A stretch of DNA of 6,679 bases from assembly GCA_026985515.1 (NCBI GenBank), contig JALSQH010000248.1, positions 1 through 6,679 of the forward strand, given 5' to 3'. Source of the stretch: a bacterium. Lineage in GTDB: Bacteria > JALSQH01. Both the position numbers and the translations under genes were made by a program. Shown piece after piece: positions 1 through 6,285 of the stretch (positions within the stretch are counted from its first letter, which is position 1; every line of letters starts with the position of its first letter). The notes under the pieces are model-generated. The model did not search any database and was not told the DNA's origin. It saw only the letters and a list, made by a program, of their open reading frames with translations.

Positions 1-2
1 TT

Positions 3-413
3 TACCTCAGTACCCCTGATTCTGGAGCACTTGTGGAAAACTATATTAAGGATTGTCTTGACAGTGATCAGTATGGATTTTACAGTGGTGAAACTACTGA
101 AGTTGACATTTCCAATAGCTGCTTGAGTGCTGTACTTCCCGCCGGTGCGTACTGGGTTGATGGGCACAACATCGTTATAAAAGAGGTTGCGAAGTTAACA
201 TCTGTGAGGTTAATTGATGCAGGATTTGATTGTGTATATGTGAATGGAAATAATGATAGAATATGGGTGCATGATACAAGTGTAGATTACGACGTGAACG
301 GCTTACCTCAGGGTACCTTTTCCAATTGCAATCCTGATAACATAAAGAAATATGTGGCTTATGAGGTTACGAACACTTATATAGTCCTTGTTGCAAAGGA
401 CTGGCAGCAGTAG
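3..413 (+). CDS. C-terminal part of an unrecognised protein (5' end outside window)
   Basis: This reading frame is open from the left edge (first full codon at 3) to a TAG stop at 411-413, giving 136 residues. A GTG at 33 could be read as a start, but the frame stays open upstream of it, no ribosome binding site precedes it, and the simplest reading is a gene entering from the left. I do not recognise the family. The visible part has four cysteines, many Asn, Asp, Tyr and Val residues, few charged helical stretches and no hydrophobic segment long enough to span a membrane. This composition suggests a beta-rich, possibly exported domain, but that is inference and any signal peptide would lie outside the window. 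The codon use and Asn/Tyr-rich composition differ from the housekeeping genes that follow. An intrinsic terminator lies 10 bases after the stop, which supports this being the real gene end and separates it from rho. Confidence 0.6.
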   Translation, partial: YLSTPDSGALVENYIKDCLDSDQYGFYSGETTEVDISNSCLSAVLPAGAYWVDGHNIVIKEVAKLTSVRLIDAGFDCVYVNGNNDRIWVHDTSVDYDVNGLPQGTFSNCNPDNIKKYVAYEVTNTYIVLVAKDWQQ

Positions 414-422
414 AGTAGATGT

Positions 423-442
423 GGGGGGATATCCCCCTTTTT
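423..442 (+). terminator. Intrinsic terminator after the left-edge gene
   Basis: A five-pair G-C stem (GGGGG at 424-428, CCCCC at 433-437) closes an ATAT loop and is followed directly by TTTTT (438-442). A second, T-rich stretch follows at about 449-462. The stop codon of the preceding gene is only 10 bases upstream. No A-tract precedes the stem, so it should act on + strand transcripts only. Confidence 0.85.
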
Positions 443-443
443 C

Positions 444-472
444 TTGACTTTTTTTTTCTTTTAGGTTATTCT
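444..472 (+). promoter_or_regulatory. Candidate sigma70-type promoter for rho
   Basis: TTGACT at 444-449 matches five of six bases of the -35 consensus. After a 17-base spacer, TATTCT at 467-472 matches four of six bases of the -10 consensus. Transcription would begin near 479 and leave a leader of about 130 bases before rho. The -35 box lies just after the terminator's T-run, so termination of the upstream gene and initiation of rho would be packed together. T-rich sequence makes chance matches common, so this is only a candidate. Confidence 0.4.
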
Positions 473-611
473 CAATGTAGCGATACTGATTCTTGGGATT
501 CTTTCTCAGGTGAGTCAAAAATCTTAGATAAAAATCGCAGGGCAGGATGGGGTCGTATTTAGGTGTTTCATTCAGTTGAAATTTTTAACAGAAAAAGGAG
601 TGGTGTGAGCT

Positions 612-1871
612 ATGGATCTCGCAGAGTTAAAGGTTAAATCTGTCTCCGAATTGATGGAAATGGCCCGGGAACTTGACATCTCCCACGAAGAAATAGCCAA
701 CATGAGGAAGCAGGAGCTGATTTTTGCCATCCTCAAGGCTCTGAGTGACAAGGGTGAGGTAGTGTATGGTGAGGGTGTTCTGGAAATTATGAAGGATGGC
801 TACGGATTTCTCAGGTCTCCCGAATCAAATTACCTTCCTGGTCCAGATGATATATATGTTTCACCCACTCAGATAAGAAAGTTCAATCTGAGAACGGGGG
901 ATTCTGTTTTCGGACAGATAAGACCTCCCAAGCAGAAGGAGAATGAGAAGTATTTTGCACTCCTGAAAGTGGAAAAGGTAAACTTCATGGATGTCTCCTA
1001 CGCCAAGGATCGTCCCCTCTTTGATAATCTCACACCCCTTTACCCCATGGAGAAGTTCAATCTTGAGATTGACCCTGAAAATTACTCACTGAGGGTTATG
1101 GATCTCCTTACCCCCCTTGGCAAAGGCCAGAGGGCACTGATAGTTGCCGCTCCGAGAACAGGTAAAACTGTTTTACTCCAGAATATTGCCCATGCGATAG
1201 AGAAGAATCATCCCGAAGTGTATCTCATTGTTCTGCTTATTGATGAAAGACCGGAAGAAGTTACAGATATGAAAAGGTCGGTGAAGGGTGAGGTAGTGAG
1301 CTCCACCTTTGATGAACCTGCAGAGAGACACACCCATGTGGCTGAGATAGTTCTTGAGAAGGCAAAGAGACTGGTGGAAACAGGTAGGGATGTGGTTATC
1401 CTTCTTGACAGTCTGACCAGGCTTGCAAGGGCGTACAATGCCATTGTTCCACCCAGCGGCAAGGTCCTTTCAGGTGGTGTAGATTCCAACGCACTCCACA
1501 AGCCCAAGAGATTCTTTGGGGCTGCAAGAAATCTTGAGGAAGGGGGAAGTCTCACAATAATTGCAACAGCTCTCATTGAAACAGGAAGTCGTATGGATGA
1601 GGTGATCTTTGAAGAGTTCAAAGGAACAGGAAACTGTGAAATTCACCTCGACAGACGCCTGAGTGACAGGAGAATTTTTCCCGCAATAGATATCATAAAA
1701 TCTGGAACAAGAAAGGAAGAATTACTCCTCGACGAGTTTACCCTCCAGAGAGTCTGGCTCCTCCGAAAAGTGCTCACTCAGATGAATCCTGTAGAGGCAA
1801 TGGAGTGGCTTCTGAGCAAAATGAGGGGAACTAAGAGCAATAGAGAATTCCTCCAGATGATGAATCAGTAA
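612..1871 (+). CDS. rho: Transcription termination factor Rho
   Basis: Rho is a cytoplasmic hexameric RNA-dependent ATPase and translocase that ends transcription at untranslated, Rho-loadable RNA. The product has 419 residues, the same length as E. coli Rho, and aligns along its whole length without insertions. The N-terminal helical domain (about 1-47) is followed by the OB-fold primary RNA-binding domain, with the RNP1-like motif GYGFLR at 63-68 and the segment GPDDIYVSP at 77-85. The ATPase domain has Walker A (A179 to T186, PRTGKT), the catalytic glutamate in DERPEEV (E212), Walker B (VVILLD, ending D266), the Q-loop ([12 protein letters not shown], about 280-291) and the arginine finger in SGTRKEE (R367). 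AAGGAG at 595-600 lies 11 bases before the ATG, a slightly long spacing. The gene follows a terminator and its own candidate promoter. No hairpin terminator is visible after it. Confidence 0.98.
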   Translation: MDLAELKVKSVSELMEMARELDISHEEIANMRKQELIFAILKALSDKGEVVYGEGVLEIMKDGYGFLRSPESNYLPGPDDIYVSPTQIRKFNLRTGDSVFGQIRPPKQKENEKYFALLKVEKVNFMDVSYAKDRPLFDNLTPLYPMEKFNLEIDPENYSLRVMDLLTPLGKGQRALIVAAPRTGKTVLLQNIAHAIEKNHPEVYLIVLLIDERPEEVTDMKRSVKGEVVSSTFDEPAERHTHVAEIVLEKAKRLVETGRDVVILLDSLTRLARAYNAIVPPSGKVLSGGVDSNALHKPKRFFGAARNLEEGGSLTIIATALIETGSRMDEVIFEEFKGTGNCEIHLDRRLSDRRIFPAIDIIKSGTRKEELLLDEFTLQRVWLLRKVLTQMNPVEAMEWLLSKMRGTKSNREFLQMMNQ

Positions 1872-1907
1872 AAAATGCTCTATAATTCCAGATACTTAAA
1901 GAAAAAC

Positions 1908-1938
1908 TTGACAATACACCTTGAATATTGTATACAAT
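1908..1938 (+). promoter_or_regulatory. Near-consensus promoter of the nuo operon
   Basis: A perfect -35 hexamer TTGACA (1908-1913) is followed after 17 bases by TATACA (1931-1936). An overlapping alternative -10, TACAAT (1933-1938), matches five of six bases at a 19-base spacing. The sequence just upstream of the -35 box is A-rich. Transcription would start near 1943-1945, leaving a leader of about 20 bases before the nuoA ATG. This is the best promoter match in the window, and its position fits an operon starting at nuoA. Confidence 0.75.
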
Positions 1939-1944
1939 ATACAA
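1921..1944. promoter_or_regulatory. 24-base inverted repeat over the nuo -10 element (putative operator)
   Basis: The 16 bases at 1925-1940 (ATATTGTATACAATAT) form a perfect palindrome centred between 1932 and 1933. After one mismatched pair (1924/1941), three more pairs extend it (TTG at 1921-1923 with CAA at 1942-1944), so 22 of 24 positions are symmetric. It covers the -10 element and the probable start point, where a bound dimer would block RNA polymerase. The core TTGTATACAA resembles operators described for GntR-family repressors, but assigning a regulator is inference. There is no G-C stem and no T-run after it, so it is unlikely to be a terminator. Confidence 0.6.
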
Positions 1945-1962
1945 CAAATTCGGGAGAATCAG

Positions 1963-2319
1963 ATGACCTGGAATGCTGGTGCAATACTCATTTACATGCT
2001 GCTCATCATTGCAATGGGACTGGGGCTTCTCTTCGGAAATCTACTCCTCGGACCCAGAAGTAATAACCCCCACAAAGCTGATGAGTTTGAATGCGGTTCA
2101 GAGTTAAAAGACAGGTCCCGAAAGAGATTTAACGTAAAGTATTACCTTGTGGCACTCATATTCATCATTTTTGATCTTGAGGTTGTATACCTCTATCCAT
2201 GGGCAGTTCTTTTCAGAAAACTCGGTTTTTTTGGAATAATGGAGATGCTTGTTTTCCTCGGTATTCTTGTCATAGGGCTTGCCTATGTGTGGAAAAAGGG
2301 AGCTCTCGACTGGAGGTAA
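1963..2319 (+). CDS. nuoA: NADH-quinone oxidoreductase subunit A
   Basis: NuoA (mitochondrial ND3) is a small membrane subunit of complex I next to the quinone-binding pocket. The product has 118 residues and three predicted membrane helices at about 5-28, 58-80 and 88-110. The long loop carries the family motif DEFECG with C44, equivalent to the ND3 cysteine whose exposure tracks the active/deactive transition in mitochondrial complex I. Helix 2 carries FDLEVVYLYPWA with the conserved acidic residues D71 and E73. I chose the ATG at 1963 because GGGAG at 1952-1956 precedes it by 6 bases and it gives the normal family N-terminus. The same frame is open from a TTG at 1921, but that triplet lies in the promoter, upstream of the predicted transcript start. 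This is the first gene of the operon and is followed 12 bases later by nuoB. Confidence 0.97.
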   Translation: MTWNAGAILIYMLLIIAMGLGLLFGNLLLGPRSNNPHKADEFECGSELKDRSRKRFNVKYYLVALIFIIFDLEVVYLYPWAVLFRKLGFFGIMEMLVFLGILVIGLAYVWKKGALDWR

Positions 2320-2331
2320 TGGAGTAGGATT

Positions 2332-2802
2332 ATGAGTATAAATAATCTTGAAGGATCTGTAATAACAACAAGGTTTGATAAATTTCTGGGATGGGCAAGA
2401 AAGTGGTCTCTTTTCCCCTACCCATTTGTTACCGCCTGTTGTGGAATGGAATATATGGCTGCTGCAACCTCATTTTACGATCTTGACAGGTTTGGTGCCC
2501 TCTTCCCAAGATTTACACCCAGACAGGCAGATATGCTGCTTGTTGTGGGTACCATTACCCATAAACAGGCTCCCATTCTCCTGAAAATTTACAATCAGCT
2601 TGCTGAGCCCAAGTGGGTTGTTGCGTGGGGCGCGTGTGCTGTCAGTGGAGGATTTTACAGGAATTATTCAGTAGTTCAGGGCATTGACAAAATAATACCT
2701 GTGGATGTTTACATCCCTGGATGTCCGCCGAGACCGGAAACTGCCATAGATGCCATAATGAAATTGCAGGAAAAGGTTCTGAATCAGAGACATGAGATAT
2801 AA
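2332..2802 (+). CDS. nuoB: NADH-quinone oxidoreductase subunit B (cluster N2)
   Basis: NuoB (PSST) is a peripheral-arm subunit carrying the terminal 4Fe-4S cluster N2, which passes electrons to quinone. The product has 156 residues, towards the short end for the family but complete. The four N2 ligands are visible: adjacent C36 and C37 in [11 protein letters not shown]102 in [11 protein letters not shown], and C131 in PGCPPRPE. The segment [25 protein letters not shown] shows further family conservation around residues 47-71. GGAG at 2321-2324 precedes the ATG by 7 bases. NuoB pairs with NuoD, two genes downstream, to form the quinone site. The stop codon is two bases from the first possible nuoC start. 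Confidence 0.98.
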   Translation: MSINNLEGSVITTRFDKFLGWARKWSLFPYPFVTACCGMEYMAAATSFYDLDRFGALFPRFTPRQADMLLVVGTITHKQAPILLKIYNQLAEPKWVVAWGACAVSGGFYRNYSVVQGIDKIIPVDVYIPGCPPRPETAIDAIMKLQEKVLNQRHEI

Positions 2803-2804
2803 AA

Positions 2805-3308
2805 ATGGGTGAGGAAATGGCTGAAAATATTTTTGTTAAAAAGTTAAAAGAAAAATTTCCATCTATTGAGTTTGAGAACGAGAGGCAGCATGATTTTGAT
2901 ATCATTAAGGTTCCAAGGGACAGGCTTTTTTCAGTAATAAAATTTTTCAAGGAAGATCCTGACCTGGATTGTGATATGCTTGTTGATCTTACGTGTGTTG
3001 ACTATCTTGGAGAGGAACCGAGGTTTGAACTTGTTTATCATCTCCGTTCCATGAAGAAGTTACATATGATAAGGGTAAAGTCCAGAGTACCTGAAGATGA
3101 TCCCGTGATTGATTCTCTTACTCCTCTTTACAAAATTGCCAACTGGTTTGAAAGGGAAGTCTGGGATATGTATGGTGTGAAATTCAGAGGGCATCCTGAC
3201 CTGAGAAGAATCCTTCTTTATGAGGAATTTGAAGGTCATCCTTTGAGGAAAGATTATCCAAGGACAAAGGAGCAACCACTTGTTCCATACAGAAAGCAGG
3301 AGAGTTAG
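2805..3308 (+). CDS. nuoC: NADH-quinone oxidoreductase subunit C
   Basis: NuoC (30-kDa subunit) is a structural protein of the peripheral arm and carries no cofactor. From the ATG at 2805 it has 167 residues. The family signature is clear at about 116-137 (EREVWDMYGVKF followed by RGHPDLRRIL), then EGHPLRKDYP at 143-152. It is a separate protein with its own stop one base before the nuoD ATG, not the NuoCD fusion of E. coli. The start is uncertain. The ATG at 2817 would give 163 residues beginning MAENIF, preceded by GGTGAG (2808-2813), a sequence also found before nuoG. The ATG at 2805 has only a weak GAG upstream. The choice affects four residues only. Confidence 0.96.
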   Translation: MGEEMAENIFVKKLKEKFPSIEFENERQHDFDIIKVPRDRLFSVIKFFKEDPDLDCDMLVDLTCVDYLGEEPRFELVYHLRSMKKLHMIRVKSRVPEDDPVIDSLTPLYKIANWFEREVWDMYGVKFRGHPDLRRILLYEEFEGHPLRKDYPRTKEQPLVPYRKQES

Positions 3309-3309
3309 T

Positions 3310-4506
3310 ATGGCACTTGACATAGAAAAAATCGCTGATGATCAGATGATCTTGAATATAGGTCCATCCCATCCAGCTATGCATGGAACTATCAGAATAG
3401 TGGTGAAACTTGAAGGTGAGACAGTGGTTGATTCAGATGTTGAAGTTGGTTTTCTCCATCGTGGATTTGAAAAAATGGCGGAGAGCTTCAGGTATCAGCA
3501 GGTGATTCCCCTTACAGATAGATTGAACTATGTTTCACCTCTTATCAACAATGTTGGCTATGTAATGGCTGTGGAAAAACTCCTCGGCATAGAGGATCTG
3601 ATACCCGAAAGAACTCAGTATATCCGTGTCATAATGAGTGAATTATCCAGAATTACCGATCACCTCACCTGTCTCGGTGCAATGGTGATGGAACTGGGAG
3701 CGCAGACTGCCTTTTTCTATTTCATGACAGCCAGGGAGTATATCTATCAGGTGATTGAACATGTAACTGGAGCAAGAGTCACAACATCATATACGAGAAT
3801 TGGTGGATTGAGAAATGATCTTCCTGATGGTTTTGAAGAACTTCTTGAGGCAGCCCTCAGGAAAACTGAAGAGGTCCTTTCTGAAATCCATGGTCTCTTT
3901 GACAGGAACAGAATTTTCATAGACAGGACAAGGGGAGTGGGTGTTATTTCTCAGGAAGATGCCATTTCCTATGGTTTCACCGGGCCTTTGCTCAGAGCGA
4001 CTGGAATACCCTATGATGTGAGAAAGGCTTATCCATATCTTGTTTATGACAGACTTGATTTTGAGATTCCTGTCGGCGAGTATGGAGATACTTACGATCG
4101 TTACATGGTGAGAATGCTTGAGATGGAGCAGAGCATAAGGATTATAAGGCAGGCAATGAAGCAGCTTCCAGAGGGACCAATCTATGTTGACAGAAGGGAT
4201 ATAGTGCTTCCCCCCAAAGAGGAGGTTTACAACACCATTGAAGGCACCATAAATCACTTCAAGTTAATTTTTGAAGGTATCAAGCCACCAAAGGGTGAGG
4301 TTTATGTCGCTGTAGAGGGGGGCAATGGTGAGCTTGGTTTTTATATTGTAAGTGATGGGAGTGAAAGACCATATAAAGTAAGGGTAAGACCTCCCAGTTT
4401 TATTCATATGGCTGCTCTCAGTGACCTGATTAAGGGTCACATGATTGCAGATATAATACCAATTTTTGGGTCCATAAACATGATTGGTGGAGAATGTGAT
4501 AGGTAG
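3310..4506 (+). CDS. nuoD: NADH-quinone oxidoreductase subunit D
   Basis: NuoD (49-kDa subunit) forms the quinone-reduction pocket with NuoB and descends from the large subunit of NiFe hydrogenases. The product has 398 residues from the ATG at 3310, a normal length for unfused NuoD. Quinone-site residues are present: GPSHPAMHG with H21 and H25 (H25 corresponds to the conserved H59 of the bovine subunit) and DRLNYVS with Y74 (bovine Y108); the 49-residue spacing is the same. HRGFEKM at 50-56 is the hydrogenase-derived motif, and the protein ends with the typical GGECDR, which lacks the hydrogenase nickel ligands. AGGAG at 3298-3302 lies 7 bases before the ATG. The frame is open from an upstream TTG at 3280, but that would overlap nuoC and add a non-family extension, so it was not used. 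Confidence 0.98.
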   Translation: MALDIEKIADDQMILNIGPSHPAMHGTIRIVVKLEGETVVDSDVEVGFLHRGFEKMAESFRYQQVIPLTDRLNYVSPLINNVGYVMAVEKLLGIEDLIPERTQYIRVIMSELSRITDHLTCLGAMVMELGAQTAFFYFMTAREYIYQVIEHVTGARVTTSYTRIGGLRNDLPDGFEELLEAALRKTEEVLSEIHGLFDRNRIFIDRTRGVGVISQEDAISYGFTGPLLRATGIPYDVRKAYPYLVYDRLDFEIPVGEYGDTYDRYMVRMLEMEQSIRIIRQAMKQLPEGPIYVDRRDIVLPPKEEVYNTIEGTINHFKLIFEGIKPPKGEVYVAVEGGNGELGFYIVSDGSERPYKVRVRPPSFIHMAALSDLIKGHMIADIIPIFGSINMIGGECDR

Positions 4507-4513
4507 GATAAAG

Positions 4514-5002
4514 ATGGCACAGATAGCTTTTTCTGAGAAAAAATTGAAAGAAGTTGAAAGAATAAAGAAGAAATACCCGGTTGAAAGATCAGCCGTTATG
4601 TCTGTGCTTTATCTTGCACAGGATGAATTCGGGTATATTAACGATGAAGTGATTGAGTATGTGGCAGAATTGCTTAACATGGCTCCCACCAGGGTAAAAG
4701 AGGTAGCCACTTTTTATACCATGTACAATAAAAAGCCTGTGGGTAAGTACCACATCCAGGTCTGCCATAATCTGACCTGTACGCTGATGGGAGCAGAAAC
4801 AATAGTTGAATACATTGAAAAAAAACTTGGTATAACCGTAGGGGAGACCACAAAGGATGGTCTCTTTACACTGAGCGAGGTTGAATGCCTCGGAGCATGT
4901 GGTACAGCACCTGTGATGCAGGTGAATGATACTTATTATGAGCAGCTTACCCCGGAAAAGATCGATCAGATACTTGAAGAACTAAAGAAGAAGAGTAGTT
5001 AA
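4514..5002 (+). CDS. nuoE: NADH-quinone oxidoreductase subunit E (2Fe-2S)
   Basis: NuoE (24-kDa subunit) is a thioredoxin-fold protein with the off-pathway 2Fe-2S cluster N1a, and it sits on NuoF in the NADH module. The product has 162 residues, typical of the family. The N-terminal helical part includes AVMSVLYLAQDEFGYI (27-42) and the motif VATFYTMY (64-71). Cluster ligands are C84 and C89 in VCHNLTC, and C125 and C129 in VECLGACGTAP, spaced C-x4-C-x35-C-x3-C. The ATG at 4514 follows AGGA (4505-4508) by 5 bases. The frame extends to a TTG at 4484 inside nuoD, but that adds ten non-family residues. The gap to nuoD is 7 bases and to nuoF is 1 base. Related subunits occur in hydrogenases and formate dehydrogenases, but the nuo context settles the assignment. 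Confidence 0.97.
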   Translation: MAQIAFSEKKLKEVERIKKKYPVERSAVMSVLYLAQDEFGYINDEVIEYVAELLNMAPTRVKEVATFYTMYNKKPVGKYHIQVCHNLTCTLMGAETIVEYIEKKLGITVGETTKDGLFTLSEVECLGACGTAPVMQVNDTYYEQLTPEKIDQILEELKKKSS

Positions 5003-5003
5003 C

Positions 5004-6266
5004 ATGGGTGAAGTAAGGATTTTGCTGGATTTTGAAGGACAGAAAGGTACGCATACCCTTGAAAATTATCTGAAAAGGGAAGGGTATAAGGCGGCTGAAA
5101 AGGCACTCAAAGAGATGAAGCCTGAAGATGTCATTGAAGAGGTAAAAAAATCAGGTTTAAGAGGGAGAGGTGGTGCAGGTTTCCCAACAGGTATGAAGTG
5201 GAGTTTTGTTCCAAGAGATGTGGATAAACCAAAATATGTTGTGTGCAACGCTGATGAAGGAGAGCCAGGAACCTTTAAAGACAGGGTTATCCTTGCAAAT
5301 GATCCACATAAGCTGATAGAAGGGATGATAATAGCAGGGTACGCAATTGGTGCCAATCAGGGTTACATCTATATCAGGGGTGAGTATGCAAGAGAGGCAA
5401 GGATACTGGAAGAAGCAATAGATGAGGCGTATGAGAAGGGGTATCTTGGAGAAAACATATTTGGATCAGGTTTTACATTCAATCTCGCTGTCCATAGAGG
5501 TGCAGGTGCATATGTGTGTGGTGAAGAAACAGCTCTTCTGAATTCCATTGAGGGTAAAAAGGGTCAGCCCAGATTGAGACCCCCTTTTCCCGCCACAGTG
5601 GGACTTTATCAGAATCCCACAATAATTAACAATGTTGAGACACTCTCTGCAGTTCCATGGATCATACGAAACGGCGGAGAAGAGTACGCCAAAATTGGAA
5701 CTGAGAAGAGCAAGGGAACCAAGTTATTCAGTATAAGTGGTCATGTTAACAAACCCGGCGTTTATGAAGCACCTCTTGGTATGCCACTTATGGAATTTAT
5801 TGAAAAGTATGCAGGGGGTGTAATAGGAAAATTGAAGGCTGTTGTACCTGGCGGTTCTTCCACACCCATTTTGACGGCGGAAGAAGCTGAAAAGGTCAAC
5901 CTTGATTATGAATCGATGCAGGCTGCTGGAACCATGCTGGGATCGGGAGCCATAATAGTCATGAATGACACAGTATGTATTCCCAAAGCTCTATCAGTGT
6001 TAACGAGATTCTACCACCACGAATCATGTGGACAGTGTACCCCCTGCAGGGAAGGAACTGGATGGCTCGATAAGATAATGCAGAGAATAATGGAAGGAAA
6101 GGGGAGAAAAGAGGATCTTGATCTCCTGGTAAGTGTTGCTTCCAATATGATGGGAAGGACAATCTGTCCTCTTGCTGATGCTGCTGCAATGCCGGTTATA
6201 AGTTATGTAAAGAAGTTCAGAGAGGAATTTGAGAAATTTATAGAACTTGGTAAATGTCCATTTTAA
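5004..6266 (+). CDS. nuoF: NADH-quinone oxidoreductase subunit F (NADH/FMN site, cluster N3)
   Basis: NuoF (51-kDa subunit) binds NADH and FMN and passes electrons through 4Fe-4S cluster N3 into the chain. The product has 420 residues, close to the family norm. The NADH/FMN site is seen in GRGGAGFPTG (54-63) and NADEGEPGTFKDR (82-94). The segment GAGAYVCGEETALLNSIEG (166-184) adds the second flavin-site motif. The soluble ligand-binding (SLBB) region is around 240-290, with SGHVNKPGVYE at 245-255. Cluster N3 ligands are C342, C345 and C348 in ESCGQCTPCREG, and C388 in TICPLADA. The ATG is one base after the nuoE stop. The ribosome binding site is weak (AAGAAGAAGAG at 4985-4995), so translational coupling to nuoE is likely. 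Homologous subunits occur in NAD-linked hydrogenases, but gene order makes complex I certain. Confidence 0.98.
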   Translation: MGEVRILLDFEGQKGTHTLENYLKREGYKAAEKALKEMKPEDVIEEVKKSGLRGRGGAGFPTGMKWSFVPRDVDKPKYVVCNADEGEPGTFKDRVILANDPHKLIEGMIIAGYAIGANQGYIYIRGEYAREARILEEAIDEAYEKGYLGENIFGSGFTFNLAVHRGAGAYVCGEETALLNSIEGKKGQPRLRPPFPATVGLYQNPTIINNVETLSAVPWIIRNGGEEYAKIGTEKSKGTKLFSISGHVNKPGVYEAPLGMPLMEFIEKYAGGVIGKLKAVVPGGSSTPILTAEEAEKVNLDYESMQAAGTMLGSGAIIVMNDTVCIPKALSVLTRFYHHESCGQCTPCREGTGWLDKIMQRIMEGKGRKEDLDLLVSVASNMMGRTICPLADAAAMPVISYVKKFREEFEKFIELGKCPF

Positions 6267-6285
6267 ATTTTAACGGGTGAGACCA

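Noticed and set aside
303-518. 71-codon open frame on the - strand across the terminator
   Set aside because: It crosses the terminator hairpin and the T-rich tract, which accounts for its Lys/Glu-rich stretch; no start signals are seen.
566-586. TTTCA/TGAAA hairpin followed by five Ts in the rho leader
   Set aside because: The stem is only five mostly A-T pairs, too weak to be called a terminator or attenuator on its own.
1208-1621. 137-codon open frame on the - strand inside rho
   Set aside because: It lies wholly opposite a strongly conserved part of the Rho ATPase domain, the translation resembles no protein, and no promoter or ribosome binding site is evident. It is a codon-bias shadow.
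1881-1886. Perfect TATAAT between rho and nuoA
   Set aside because: No acceptable -35 hexamer lies 16-18 bases upstream (TGATGA at 1858-1863), while the TTGACA promoter just downstream is much better.
1875-2063. 62-codon + strand open frame overlapping the nuoA promoter and the start of nuoA
   Set aside because: It runs through the promoter and operator and into nuoA in a different frame, with a low-complexity translation and no ribosome binding site.
3787-4257. 156-codon open frame on the - strand inside nuoD
   Set aside because: It is antisense to conserved nuoD sequence and its translation shows no recognisable domain, so I treat it as a shadow.
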